From assembly GCA_001692895.1 (NCBI GenBank), contig KV748199.1, positions 1,054,001-1,118,000 of the forward strand: 64,000 nucleotides of DNA. The letters are read 5' to 3'. The stretch is from Cenococcum geophilum 1.58. Its lineage: Eukaryota > Ascomycota > Dothideomycetes > Gloniales > Gloniaceae. The notes beneath the pieces were generated by a model, which did not search any database, was not told where the DNA came from, and was given only the letters and a program-made list of their open reading frames with translations. Both the position numbers and the translations under genes were made by a program. Shown here piece by piece: positions 1 to 12,400 of this stretch. Numbering within the stretch: the first letter of the stretch is position 1; each line of letters starts with the position of its first letter.

Positions 1-137
1 ATATTGTTTAACTTTCTATATTTAATACCGTAACTAGGTAGTGATTATATAATGGAACCTTATAGTAGGAACTATAATAGGCTTATTAATGGGCTAGGTA
101 TATAGGTAATATAAATTAAAGTTAATAACGTAATAAT
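1..137 (-). mobile_element. Gyp1 copy III: 3' half of an LTR plus start of its internal leader
   Basis: Positions 48-137 match, in reverse, the last part of the ~424 bp Gyp1 LTR seen whole at 5071-5494, 20971-21394, 49674-50098 and 60452-60876. Positions 1-47 match the leader that follows this LTR at 20930-20970. The LTR stops at 126-137, where the (TAA)n tail of LINE A begins. The missing 5' part of the same LTR is at 7223-7567 in the opposite orientation, and the two parts add up to one full LTR. The element continues to the left of the window. Confidence 0.85.
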
Positions 138-3100
138 AATAATAATAATTTATTACTTAACGTCCGATTTAGATCCCTATTAGGCCCACGCGAACTACTC
201 CTTATTTATATATAGGGAGAAAACTCTATTTAAGAAAAATAAGAAAACCCCATAATCCATCTCGCCGCCTCTTAGGACTCGCCTACTTAGCGCCTATAAG
301 TTGCCTATAGTGCTTTACTACCTTACTATTTAACCTCCTTAGGAACTACTGCTGCTGTAATAAGCCTATGGACGCGCTAGTATTATAAACTTTTACTTTA
401 CTACTGTAGAGTTACTAGGGGGCACCTACTACTTGCCCCCTTGCCTTCTATTACTATTTCACTTATAACCCAGAACTAATTTAGCATATTTTAACTAATA
501 AGCCATTAGGTAACCGCCTTAAGGCCTTTTTATATTAAGAGCAGTGTATTATAGTTCTCTATACTAGCTACTAAGAGCATTATTTCTTAATTAGTATATA
601 GGGGGCATAGCAGTATTATGTGTTTTGGTGTCTGTCTTAGCTAGCTATATTTATATCTTAGGCTACCTACTAGGATACCCACCTAGTAAAGCCAATCTTT
701 TAGTCCTATTACCCCTATTCTTAAGAGTGTTACTATTATATTTTTTACCTTTATTAGGCCTTCTTAGAGCCCTTAGGTATTTACCCCCTATAGTATTAAC
801 TATGCTATAGCTTAGGTTTGTTTTACCTAAGTTAGCCTCTGTACCTTTAACTCCTATTTACCTCTTTAGTATTGGTCTAACCAGTATTATATTGCGGTAG
901 ATGGTTTTCTAGCGTTCTTATATATTCTACTTTAGCTCCTTTCTTTGTCTTACTATTGTCTTTACTAACCTCTTANNCGTCTCCCTTCCTCCTCTATATA
1001 GGCCTGGGCCCTAAAGTAATACTATTCTTTTTTTACTTTCTTTACCTGTTTCTCTAATATCTCTTCCCTACTTTAGGGTTATTAGTTTATTCTCCTATAG
1101 GGCACCCTAGGGTCCCTCTATAGTTTACTTAGGTATGTCTTAATATACTTTATAATATTAGAGTTATATTTATTTTATATTCTTTATATTATAGCGGCTT
1201 TAATATATAACTGTTAGGGGGGAATATTAGATTCCTTCTTAAGCAGTGCTGTGGCCGTTTGCTTATACCCGCCTATAATACTTTAGAGGTAGGCTATTTA
1301 GACCTTTTAAAGTGGTTTAAGGAGTAATTTTAGGGGGCCCTTTTTAGTTTCTTTAATGGCCTAAATACTAGATCTATATATTATGGTTAGCCGGATAACT
1401 GCTATATATAATAACTGCTATATATAGTAGGCGTGACCTTTAAAAGCATAGACCCTATATAGAATTAATAATCCTAGATAAAGTAATGAACTGTACTTAG
1501 CCTTTATAGGCCGCTTACGCCGTATATACGCTTTACTAGAGCTTACTATCTACCTATACTTCTAGTACCCTTAGGCCCTAAACTGGTTAACCCTTAAAGC
1601 CTTAAATATAAATTATATACTAGAGATCTGTAGATTAGTTGCGTTTTCTTATAAAATGGATTAGCTGGTATTTCTTTAGTAAGAATTAGACTCTATAACG
1701 TCTTGCCTATTCTATATAAGTATTATAGGCTTTCTCTAGTATTCTATAATTTTTTATAGCTATTGGCCCGTATATAATTAGGTTTATATTATTAATAAAG
1801 CCTATCCCCTAGGTTGCCCCTTTCTTAAAGGAGTTAAGTAGGTTGCTTATAAAGAAAAGGAAGAGTATAGGCGAGAGGGGTAATCCTTATAGTATTCCTG
1901 TTGTAACTATAATAAGGGGGCTCTAGTATCTGCTAAAGACTAGTAATATTTCTTTCTAGCCTATAAACCTTTAGATAAATTATATAATCCATTCTAAGAA
2001 GCCCTTTACCCTAAGGATATATAGGAGACGCTTATAGGGTATATTATTATAGGCACTACTAATATTTAGGCTAAGTATTAATACTATAAAGTCCTTTCGT
2101 ATTACCTATGTAGATTTAATAGTGGTAGTAAGTAGCGTAAGTGCTGATAGTGTTAAGCGGTTCTTTCTTGCCCCTATTTAGCTTTATAGTAGTAGGGCGT
2201 ATTCCTCTGCTATATCTACTATATGTTCCGCTATTACCCTTTCTAAGATCTTGCTAAGGGTGTTTTCTAAGGTAATAGGGCGGTAGCTTCCTAGGATTAA
2301 GTAATCTGCTTTACCTTTTTTTTTTTATAGAATAACCGTTATTATAGATCTTCTAAGTTATAGGTAGTAGCCTATAGCAAAGTATGCTCTAGCTATATCT
2401 GTAAGCTAAGGTGCTATAAGTAGCCTATAGGTTTTTAGGGCCTTATTTGGAATCCTATTTGGTCCTAGTGCTATATTATTTAAAAGGCGGCTAATAGTTC
2501 TAGCCATTTCCTCTATTATTATGTCGCTGTTAACCCGTAGGCGAGTTACCGGTATTTTACCCGTAATATTATTAAGGTCTACTAGAGCCGGTTAGGGGAA
2601 GAACCTTTCTATAAGGATTTTTACCTTTTTATTATTATTATTTATGGCCTATAATTCTCCTACTCTTTATAGAGGTGGTAAGTGTAAGTCTTCTGCTAGG
2701 CGCCCTACCTTTTTTTTTTTATACCTATTTTGCTATAGCCCAAAGGCCCTTATTATGGGGAAGGCTTAGGTTAGAAGTATGCTTGTTTATAAACTATCTC
2801 CAGTTATTCCTTACTTCTTTTTTTAGGGTATTCTTTAGCTGGTTTCTTATATCTTTATATTGTCTCTTATCTTTAGGGTTATGGCTACTTATATATTTTC
2901 TTTTTGCTTATTATTAGCTAGTAACTAGAACTATATATTATATAGACTATACGTGTTATATATAGGGGCCCGGTTTTAAGATTAGGTAGTGCTCTTTTAG
3001 CCTATTTTTAATTACTACCTAGATCCTTTCTAGTCTTTAGTTAATTTCCTTGGGGGTGGCCAATAAGCCTCGCTTGTTTAGTATTGGGTAGATTTCTTCT

Positions 3101-3653
3101 GGGTTTTAGAGTTGTTGTTTAACTGCATTAAGGAAACTATCTATCTTAAGCTTCCTTATTGCGTATCTTTTTCTATTTAGTTACGCTTTAGTATCTAGGT
3201 CTAGCTATATTTGGATAGGGATATGGTCTAGGGTAAGTGCCTATTCTTCTTTAGGGTTATATCTTTTAAGTCTCTAATATAGGCCTTCGTCTATAAATGT
3301 GAGGTTAATTGTACTTCTGGTAGTGCTTTATTGCTATATAATTGCTCCTAGGGGGGTGGCTAGCTTAAGGCCCTAGATATTTATAGCTCTTAGTAGGCAC
3401 TTTAACTGTTAATCTGTAGTAATATAGATACCCCCCTACCGCGGGTGGTGGAGGTTTATGTCTCCTAATAGGATAGACTCTATACCTTTAGTTTCTAGTA
3501 AGCTTATTACTAATATAATATTCTCTGTTTGTGGGACCCCTTTAACCCTAGGGTTATATACATTAATAATTTGTACCGGTCCCCTATATGTTTGGATTGT
3601 TATAACTGCAATATCTGGGTTAACTGCCTGCCATAAATATGAGGACAGGCTGG
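138..3653 (-). mobile_element. Tad1-like LINE, copy A (RIP-mutated, 5'-truncated)
   Basis: A non-LTR retrotransposon read on the minus strand. Its 3' end is at the left: the conserved tail followed by a (TTA/TAA)n run at 131-160. The 5' end stops abruptly at 3653 inside the endonuclease region. Copies B, C and D share the same tail. The left flank is a Gyp1 LTR and the right flank is Gyp1 integrase, so the two flanks are not one target site. Each flank instead pairs with a flank of copy B (see findings), which suggests a recombinant copy. Confidence 0.9.
340..3653 (-). pseudogene. LINE copy A ORF2 remnant (endonuclease, reverse transcriptase, Cys-rich tail)
   Basis: Read right to left: part of an endonuclease/exonuclease/phosphatase-type domain (about 3653-2950), then reverse transcriptase (about 2650-1650), then a C-terminal region. 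Reverse transcriptase is recognised from the block SYRPIALENTLSKI (about 2300-2250) and the motif A block SGAYNNVPHKRLL (about 2070-2030), both of which align codon by codon with copies B and C. The motif C aspartates are lost through G-to-A changes. Dozens of TAA/TAG codons replace Gln/Trp codons. Short hydrophobic open frames on the other strand here are antisense shadows. No function is left; the family is known to copy its own RNA at the target. Confidence 0.85.
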
Positions 3654-3666
3654 ATAATTAGGTATT
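3654..3666. repeat. 13 bp target-site duplication, displaced partner of 13205-13217
   Basis: ATAATTAGGTATT directly follows the truncated 5' end of LINE A. Its exact reverse complement, AATACCTAATTAT, directly follows the 3' end of LINE B at 13205-13217. Both lie at the same point of the Gyp1 integrase frame, read in opposite orientations. Confidence 0.85.
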
Positions 3667-4330
3667 ACTGTTACTAGTTATATAGTTTATATACAATATA
3701 ACACTATAGGAAGGAATAGGCATATTACCATTTAAAGCAAATTATAGATATAAGCTAAGAATATCGTTGTTACTATAGTAAGCGAAGAAGATAAGTAGTA
3801 TAGCTAAAGAAAGAATAAAGATATTAATTAATCTCTATGCAGACCTTATAGAATTAGTAAAGAAAGTATAAAAGAGAATAAAAAAGTACTATAATGCTAA
3901 GAGATCTAAGGGACCAGATTTTAAGGAGGGAGATAAAGTATGGCTACTATATAAAAATTTTAAGAGTTAATAACTAAGTAAGAAGTTAGACTACGTTAGA
4001 CTAGGACCTTTTAAAATTATATAAAAAATTTCACTAGTTACGTTTAAGTTAAACCTACTAGCTAAAATAAAGATCTACCCTATATAGCATATTGTAATAC
4101 TAGAGCTAGTATATAGGAATATTAAGCTACTAGTTTATAAAGTAGACATATATAGAGGACAGAAAGAGGATAAATAGTAAGTTTTTAAGATTATTAGTTA
4201 TAAGGACATTAATAACAAAATATAGTATAAGGTTAAGTAGATAGGCTATACTAAGACTACCTAAAAACTACTAGAGAATTTAAAGAACGCTATAAAAAAG
4301 GTATAAGAGTATTAGAAGAAATTAGGTCAG
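3654..4330 (+). pseudogene. Gyp1 copy I: integrase C-terminal part and chromodomain
   Basis: The plus-strand reading frame carries the Ty3/gypsy integrase C-terminal block: EGDKVWLLYKNFKS at about 3930-3970, LDYVRLGPFKII at about 3988-4023, then a region with YRNIKLLVYK and a chromodomain-like end (YKDINNKIQYKVKQIGYTKT, about 4200-4260). Parallel sequence occurs in Gyp1b (48400-48880) and Gyp1 copy II (56030-56111 plus 59369-59730). In-frame stops are RIP-type. The integrase core that should precede this piece is at 13218 onward on the minus strand, so this fragment has been inverted relative to the rest of its element. Confidence 0.85.
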
Positions 4331-4369
4331 GCAGTATTAATAAAAAAGAATTACTAAAGAATAAGTTAC

Positions 4370-4770
4370 CTAAGGGGGACCTAAAAAGAGTAGTTACTAA
4401 ATTACTTAAATCTATTTCCTTCTTTATTAGAAGAGAATCCGTTCTTTTATTACTAAGTTTTTATAAACCTTATTTTATAAGTTTTTATTCCTTAAAATAA
4501 ACCTTCTTATAGACTTTCTTAAGACGGATTAACTAAGCGGACGCCGTAAGATAAGACTTAAGAGCCTATTGCTAAGTATTAATAGCCTCCCGTTCTATAT
4601 TATAAGAACGGTATAACTCCGCCAGAGTAATAGATAGTTTATTATCTAGCTATATAGTAGCAGATTAAATATAAAACCCTAAGGTAAATTAATTAGGGAA
4701 CTAGACAACTATTAAGAGTAATAAATTATATATATTTAGTATTAGAGATAAAGCGAACGTTACAGAATAA
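4370..4770 (-). pseudogene. Antisense reading-frame remnant between pol and 3' LTR (Gyp1 copy I)
   Basis: Opposite to pol, this interval holds a frame rich in Lys, Leu and Glu, parallel to the better preserved copies at 59780-60140 and 48930-49330. In copy II it reads LDGKLLQALTKLERS, then an AEQKALD block, then CLKKVYKKV, if RIP stops are taken as Gln. It resembles a coiled coil. I recall similar hypothetical proteins beside gypsy elements in other Pezizomycotina, but could not check this. No function is claimed. It could be a fortuitous antisense frame. Confidence 0.4.
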
Positions 4771-5070
4771 ATAAATATTCGCTTTAGTGCACTTTAAATA
4801 AGAGGACGGTTATTACGAAGATAGGTTCGCCAACGTAATATAAACTAACCCCTTTTTTAAACAGCGAGAATACAGAGATAGTATAATCTCACTAAGAGAT
4901 AATATCGCAGTAATAGTATAAATACGACAAGTAGTTAAAGAAGAAAGAATTGCTTTACGTATAATAAGTAATAATATTAACTAAATTAACTAGACGAACA
5001 TTATACCTCTAGTAAATAATTTAGAGATATTAGGAATCTTTAAGGACGAAAATAAAGAAAAGGGAGATAG

Positions 5071-5494
5071 TGTTACGGACGCTTTAAGTATAATATTATA
5101 ACTACTTAAAGAGGAGTTAGAAGAAGCTAGTTAGTTAATATAAATACGGTTTAATATAGAGCCGATAGAACTATATAACGAGAAATAGTAACTAAGGTTA
5201 TATAATGTAATCTATATAATATATAGGATCTATATAATCCGTAATAGAGTAAATAGAGTATACGTATATTATATATAAGGAGTATTTTATAGGAGTACGG
5301 TTATATATTTAAGGACCCTTAGTTCCTACCTAGATAGTTCCTTCCTTATAGTAATTCTTAGAATACAATTAGAGTTAATCTATTAGGCAACCACTCTACT
5401 AGTTATTATTACGTTATTAACTTTAGTTTGCATCACCTATATACCTAGCCTATTAATAAGCCTATCGTAGTACCTGCTATAAGGTTCCGTTATA
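5071..5494 (+). repeat. Gyp1 copy I 3' LTR
   Basis: A 424 bp LTR starting TGTTACGGACGC and ending TTCCGTTATA (ancestral ...ACA after undoing RIP). It is followed by ATAGG at 5495-5499. The paired 5' LTR is at 20971-21394 on the minus strand, and CCTAT at 21395-21399 is the reverse complement of the same duplication. Together they mark the two ends of one insertion whose 3' part was later inverted. Confidence 0.9.
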
Positions 5495-6690
5495 ATAGGT
5501 AGATATTACTATAGATTTTATTATTAACCTATTACTCTATAAACGATACGGCTATATCTATAAGAACATTCTTATAATAATATACCGACTTATAAAAAAG
5601 CGCCACTACGTCCTAACTAAAGGCGTAGCCGTTAGCGACGTTACTAACGCCTTTCTCTATAAAGTTTACTAACTATATAGGTTACCTAACTCGATTACGT
5701 CCGACTAAGGTATATAATTTAACTCTAATATATAGAGACGAATCTGCTAACGCCTTAGCATCTCTATTAAGATGTCTATATCCTTCTATTATAAAACTAC
5801 TAGGTAACCAGAAAATGCTAATGCTAGTATAAAAGCGTACCTATAACAGGTAGTTGCCTATAATTAAGATAACTAGGTAAATTACCTCCTACTAGGTAAA
5901 TTCATAGCGAATAACCACATCTTAACTACTATAGGACTTACCCCGTTCTTTGCGAATAAGGGTTATTACCCCTAATCCGGCATAGAGCCACTAGAACCTA
6001 TTAATAAGAAACTGCTATATAAAAAACGCCTTAAGATGCTACTTACTAACTAGTATATAGACCGTATAAAAAATCTACTCAACTACTATAAGGGAGAAAT
6101 GGCCTAGGCTTAAGTAAAGTAGGCCTACTTCGCCAACCGTTATAAAACGCCACCACTAAAGATACGTATTGGCGACTAGGTATAGCTAGATATATATAAT
6201 ATCTCTATATAAAGGCCTATAAAGTCACTCGATTATAAGAACCTCGGCCCCTATTTAATTAAACGAGTTATTAATAGGGGAGCCGTATATAAGCTAGAAC
6301 TCCTATATACTCTAGCTACCCATAAAATATAGCCCGTATTTTACCCATAGCTACTACACCTCTATTAGCCTAACCCCTTACCGGGGTAGATATAGCTTAA
6401 ACCCTTACTAGTACTAATCTAAGATAAGAACAAAGATGAGAACTATAAGGAGTAGACCGTTAAACGAATTATTAACTCTAAATACTTTAGTAAAGGTAGA
6501 GGACAACGGCTCTACTATAAAGCTATATATACAGGATTTAACATAAATTAGCCAGAATGGCAACTATAGAAAGACTTTGAAAATGCAAAGGATCTAATTA
6601 GCGACTTTTACTACGCGAACCTATAGAAACCGGGTTTAAGTAGAGACTTTATACCTAATTCTCTATAGGAGCCCTTATAGAGTTAAACTG
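5495..6690 (+). pseudogene. Gyp2: integrase core, C-terminal part and chromodomain-like end
   Basis: This piece continues the Gyp2 integrase frame that is cut at 21395. Joining the two sides with one copy of the ATAGG duplication gives an uninterrupted VPIRQ(stop)VDITIDFI block, which holds the first catalytic aspartate of the integrase triad. Further on are ITSDQGIQF (second aspartate, about 5690-5720) and PENANASIKAYLQ (glutamate, about 5800-5845). LDYKNLGPYLIKR is at about 6229-6267, and a chromodomain-like stretch around FNINQPEWQL is at about 6537-6570. Stops are RIP-type. The orientation is opposite to the 5' half of Gyp2 because the block has been inverted. Confidence 0.85.
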
Positions 6691-6976
6691 TTGTACATTA
6701 CTACGTAAGGGTAAATTACCGTTAAATTGCCGTTAGATTGCGGTAAAGTGCGATTACGTAACTAGAACATTGTTAAAATATCTAGGAACTTTAACCGGCG
6801 GTTAAAGTTATCTAATTGGTCGGATTTTTAGATGCCAAGCCCTATTACATAACATTGTTTTAAGCCTTTAGCAATACCCCCCTTTTCTTCTTTTCTATAC
6901 CTTAAGTGTCTCTTTTATATATATATATAGTAACTATAGCGTTACCAGAGCTCCGCCTCTATAAGAGGGGAGGTAG
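6691..6976 (+). promoter_or_regulatory. Gyp2 3' untranslated region ending in a polypurine tract
   Basis: No coding signal is seen after the chromodomain-like end. Just before the LTR, AAGAGGGGAGG (6963-6973) is an all-purine run in the position expected for the plus-strand primer of LTR retrotransposons. A pyrimidine-rich stretch and short TA runs fill the rest. Confidence 0.65.
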
Positions 6977-7169
6977 TATTATAGAACCCCACTATAGGGG
7001 CCTCTATAGGAGAGCCCCGTGCTCTTATATACACCTTATATATAGCTTATATTAGCTACGCGTAGGTATATTACCTCCTTACGCCCTTAACCCTTACGAT
7101 TAATTATGTAACGTCTTATAGACTCCTTAAATACATACGCTTTATAGCCACTACCCCTGTCCCATAACA
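6977..7169 (+). repeat. Gyp2 3' LTR
   Basis: A 193 bp LTR. Its RIP-mutated start TATTATAGAACCCC corresponds to TGTTACGGAACCC in the second copy at 40932-41122 (minus, 191 bp), and both end ...AACA. The copies align along their full length and differ mostly by transitions. The next bases, TTTAC, should be the target duplication, but they do not match the flank of the second copy. Confidence 0.85.
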
Positions 7170-7222
7170 TTTACTATAGGTAATATAGTTTAGGTTATAA
7201 TAAAGAACTAAAAGATAGAACG
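7170..7222. other. Short flank between Gyp2 and Gyp1 copy III
   Basis: 53 bp of AT-rich sequence of unknown origin between the end of the Gyp2 LTR and the start of a Gyp1 LTR. The last five bases, GAACG, are the expected target duplication of Gyp1 copy III, whose other end lies outside the window. Confidence 0.5.
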
Positions 7223-7567
7223 TGTTACGGACGCTTTAAGTATAATATTACGACTACTTGGGGAAAAGTTAGAAGAAGCTAGTTGGTTAATATAAGTACG
7301 GTTTAGGATGGAGCCGATAGGACTATATAATAAGGAATAATAACTAAGGTTATATAATATGCTACGTATTAAACAGGAGGAATGAGAGAAACTTACGTAC
7401 CTTATGTATAAGACGTATATTATATATAAGAAGGATTTTATAAGAGTATAGTTGTATATTTAAGGACCCTTAGTTCCTACCTAGATAGTTCCTTCCTTAT
7501 AGTAATTCTCAGAATATAATTAGAGTTAATCTATTAGGCAACTACTCCACTAGTTATTATTACGTTA
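7223..7567 (+). repeat. Gyp1 copy III: 5' part of an LTR, cut by a LINE
   Basis: Starts TGTTACGGACGC and follows the Gyp1 LTR for 345 bp, then stops exactly at ATTATTACGTTA (7556-7567), where LINE B begins. The remaining 78 bp of LTR, with the same 12 bp word as its duplication, is at 48-137 on the minus strand. 345+78 bp equals a full-length LTR. Confidence 0.9.
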
Positions 7568-7699
7568 GATATATATCTTAATTAATACAACTAAAAAATT
7601 CAAAAAAGGAGCTCTTGCTGCACCCGGCCTAAAAAGACTAAAACCAACCAAAAGAACCCTAAAAAACACCCAGAGAATCCCCCTAAGATGCATGCATCG

Positions 7700-9410
7700 C
7701 AGGGGAGGCACACGTCAAACGACGGTGGCTCGCACTCGCGCGCGACCGCTAGAACTACGCCTAGTAATAGCCCTCTATAATAAAGATGGGTAAATACTAT
7801 ACTATAAAGCGGAAATACCTCTATTAAGAAGGCATCTAATAAAATATAAAGCCTATTAGACGCGTTTAGTATCTAAAATTATAGGGGAGTAACCGTTAGC
7901 TATAACGAACTAATATAGCTAGTAGAATAGCTTTACTAGTCTAGCGAACCTTAGGCGCCCCTCTAGTAAACCCTTAATTAAATTCTCTAACGGCTAAGCA
8001 AAATTAAAAATAAGTATAACCCCCCTTTACTAGCGAACCGCACTTAGGCCACTATAGCTGCGCTTTTATAGTATAGGAAACCCACCCCTCTTAAGTTAAT
8101 AACTAGGTATATAATTATAATATAACTAAATATAGAATAAGTAGAGGGGCTTAGGGGATAATTAGAAACAGAAGTCCTTATAAAGATATATAAAGAGGTC
8201 TATAACGCTATTATAGTCTAATACCTTAAGAGCGGAGATATTAGAGTTACCTTAAAGGACTAATAGGTAAAGGAACAAGCTATAAGGGTAGGGGATAGGC
8301 TAGGAGAATATATTAGCATAAAAGTACTCCGTAAGGATTACCTAGTTAAAGTCCTAGCGGTTCCTATAAGCCTTAGGGTAGAAAAGGGACGCTAGGCGGA
8401 CAATATAGTAATTATATAGAAGATAGTAAGATAAACGGAACGCCTTATACTAGGACTTGAAATTACCCGAATTTAATAGCTTTAATAAGAAAATATAAAC
8501 TAAGTATATAATAAGAATAATAAGAGGATATAAGGGTCGTTAAAGACTTATTAAGGAGACGCTGGAAGAATATATAGCTCCCTTATTGTTAGCATATATA
8601 TACTAGAAATACAAAAACTCCTTATCTAAAAAGAAATAATTATAAATGGCCTTATATATAATATAAGGCTCTATAACTACAGACTACGCTTAGAATAATG
8701 CTATTGCTATATATAATAGGGACACACCTAATCTATATACGCAGTATAGGTATGCTGCGGCCACTATATAGGCCCCTATAATATAAGATATTGCCTAAAT
8801 TAAGACTAAATAAAATACGTAAACTGCTACTAAAGTATATATAAGGCGTGGGAGAGAGAAGACTATATTAAATACAGGAGATGGAAGGCAAGGGCTTAAT
8901 AGCTGCAGGAATAACTATATGCTAGGTTATATAAATAAAAACAATAGGCGATAAGCTAGGGGGACGTAGGTGCCTTTTTAGCATTTTCTACTTTTAATAC
9001 TAGAGGGCTAGGCCAGCTATCCCAAGCCTTAACGGGCTAAAAGCGACGCCGCGCGATATTACTAGACTAATTAGGGATATAAGGGTTATAGGGGACATAA
9101 GGAAGAGGACGCCCTATAGGAAGACCCCTATAGATAGCGACAGTAGGCTTAAGACTAGGATAATTAAGAATTAGACTTAATGTGGTAAATATAACATTTA
9201 TAGCTAACCTATAAAGGGTATATAGCCGACCAGTAAAAAATAGGGGAAAGAACTAGTAATAATAAATAGATTTAGATATAAGAAGCGCTAATAGAAATAT
9301 AAGACATAGGAATAGAAAGCTCTATATAAAATAAGTAGTAACTAGGGTATAGATATAAAGAGATAAAAGCTCTATATAAAATAAGTAGTAACTAGGGTAT
9401 AGATATAAGA
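7700..9410 (+). pseudogene. LINE copy B ORF1 remnant (Gag-like)
   Basis: An RIP-broken frame that matches the antiparallel ORF1 region of copy D (40900-39222). The shared block ITRLIRDIRVIGDIRE lies at about 9060-9105 here and is intact at 39114-39326 in copy D. The position before the endonuclease fits the RNA-binding ORF1 protein of Tad1-type LINEs. I see no clear zinc knuckle. The exact start codon cannot be fixed. The interval 9150-9420 includes an imperfect ~50 bp direct duplication (AAAGCTCTATATAAAATAAG at 9313 and again at 9367). Confidence 0.6.
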
Positions 9411-9479
9411 GATAAAAGCTCTAAATATCCTAGAGAAAGTAGAAATAGAAGAAGTAAGGAATAAAGGAGAGTTAAAGGA

Positions 9480-12400
9480 CCCTTACTAGGGGTCCGCCAC
9501 CTATCCATTATATAATATAACTACAGCAATATAAACCACCGCCTTATAAGGCCCCTACTAAATAGTCTAGACCTAGAGAAATACTATATCCTTACTATAT
9601 AAGAGCCGTATTATAATACCTTTATATAATTAATATACTGCCCCCAAGGATTCTAGCTCCTATATAAACCAAAAGTAGCTATATACGTATGCTTTATAAT
9701 TAGCAAGGCTATTAGCCTGTCCTTATAGTTATAGTAGGCAGTTAACCTAGATATTATAGTTATAACAATCCAAATATATAGGGGACCGGTATAAATTATT
9801 AATATATATAACCCTAGGGTTAAAGGGTTCCTATAAATAGAGAATATTATATTAGTAATAAGCTTACTAGAAACTAAAGGTATAGAGTTTATCCTATTAG
9901 GAGATATAAACCTCTACTACCCGCGGTAGGGGGGTATCTATATTGCTGTAGATTAACAGTTAGAGTGCCTATTAAAAGCTATAGATATCTAGGGCCTTAA
10001 GTTAGCTACCCCCCTAGGAGCAATTATATGGCAATAAGGCACCGCTAAAAATATAATTAACCTTATATTTATAGACGAAGGCCTATATTAGAGACTTAAA
10101 AGGTATAACCCTAAAGAAGAATAGGCACTTACCCTAGACTATATCCCTATTTAGATATAGCTAGACCTAGATACTAAAGCGCAATTAAATAGAAAAAGAT
10201 ATGCAATAAGGAAGCTTAAGATAGACAGTTTCCTTAATATAGTTAAATAATAACTTTAAGACCTAGAAGAAATCCACCTAATACTAAATAAGCGAGGCTT
10301 ATTGGCCACCCCTAAGGAAATTAACTAAAGACTAGAAAGGATCTAGGCAGTAATTAAAAATAGGCTAAAAGAGCACTGCCCAATCTTAAAACCGGGCCCC
10401 TATGCGTAATACGTATAGTCTATATAATGCGCAGTTCTAGTTACTAGCTAATAATAAGTAAGAAGGAAATATATAAGTAGCTATAACCCTAAAGATAAGA
10501 GATAATATAAAGATATAAGAAACTAGCTAAAGAATACCCTAAAAAAAGAAGTAAGAAATAACTAGAGATGGTTTATAAATAAGTATACTTCTAACCTAAG
10601 CCTCCCCTATAATAAGGGCCTTTAGGCTATAGTAAAATGGGTAAAGAAAATGGCAGGGCGCCTAGTAGAAGACCTATACCTACTACCCTTATAAAGAGTA
10701 GAAAAATTATAGGCTATAAATAATAATAATAAGAAGGTAAAGATTCTTATAGAAAGGTTTTTCCCCTAACTGGCTCTAGTAAACCTTAGTAATATTACAG
10801 GCAAAACACTAGTGACTTACCTACGGGTTAACAGCGATATTATAATAGAGGAAATGGCTAGAACTATTAGCCGCCTTTTAAATAATATAGCACTAGGACT
10901 AGATAGGATTCTAAATAAGGCCCTAAAAACCTGTAGGCTACTTATAGCACCTTAGCTTATAGATGTAGCTAGAGTATACTTTACTATAGGCTACTACCCG
11001 CGACTTAGAAGATTTATAATAACGGTTATTCTATAAAAAGAAGGTAAAGTAGATTACTTAATTCTAGGAAGCTACTGCCCTATTGCCTTAAAAAACACCC
11101 TTAGTAAGATCTTAAAAAGGGCAATAGTGGAACATATAGTAGATATAGTAGAGGAATATACCTTATTACCATAAAGCTAAATAGGGGTAAGAAAGAACCG
11201 CTTAATACTATTAGCACTTACGCTACTCACTACTACTATTAAATCTATATAGGCGATGCGAAAGGACTTTATAGTATTAATGCTTAGCCTAGATATTAGT
11301 AGTGCCTATAATAATATACCCCACAAGCGTCTTTTGTATATCCTTAGGGTAAAGGGCTTCCTAAAATAGATTATATAATTTATTTAAGGGTTTATAGGCT
11401 AGAAAGAAATATTACTAGTTTTTAGCGGATACTAGAGCCCCCCTATTACAGTTGCAATAGGAATACTATAAGGATTACCCCTCTTACCTATACTCTTTCT
11501 TTTTTTTATAAGCAACCTGCTTAACTCCTTTAAGAAAGGGGTAACCTAGGGGATAGGCTTTATTAATAACATAAACCTAATTATATACAGGCTAACAGCC
11601 GTAGAGAATTGCAGAATATTAAAGAAAGCCTATAACACTTATATAGAATAGGTAAGACGTTATAGAATTTAATTCTTACTAGAGAAATACTAGCTAATCT
11701 ATTTTATAAAAAAACGCAACTAATCTGCGGATCTCTAGTATATAATTCGTATTTAAGGCTTTAGGGGTTAACTAGTTTAGGGCCTAAGGGTACTAGGAGT
11801 ATAGGTAGATAGTAAGCTCTAGTAGAGCGTATATATAGCGTAAGCGGCCTATAAAGGCTAAGTATAGTTTATTGCTTTATCTAGGATTGTTAATTCTATA
11901 TAGGGTTTATGCTTCTAAAGGTCACGCCTACTATATATAGTAGTTGTCCGGCTAACTATAATATATAGATCTAGTATTTAGGCTATTAGAGAAACTAAAA
12001 AGGGCCCCCTAAAATTACTCCTTAAACTACTTTAAAAGGTCTAAATAGCCTACCTTTAGAGTATTATAGGTGGGTATAAGCGAACGGCTATAGTACTACT
12101 TAAGAAGGAATCCAATATTCCCCCCCTATAGTTATATATTAAAGCCGCTATAATATAAAAAACGTAAAATAAATGTAACTCTAATGTTATAAAGTATATT
12201 AAGACATACCTAAATAAACTATAGAGGGACCCTAGGGTGCCCTATAGGAGAATAAACTAATAACCCTAAAGTAGGGAAGAGATATTAGAGAAATAGGTAA
12301 AGAAAGTAAAAGAAGAATGGTATTACTTTAGGGCCTAGGCCTATATAGAGAAGAAAGGGAGACGTATAAGAGGTTAGTAAAGACAATAGTAAAATAGAGA

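Noticed and set aside
625-810. Small hydrophobic open frames of the MVSVLASYI...ILGYLL type, repeated at 625, 12714 (-), 18275 (-) and 31497
   Set aside because: They recur at the same place antisense to the C-terminal part of LINE ORF2; shadows of the LINE coding strand.
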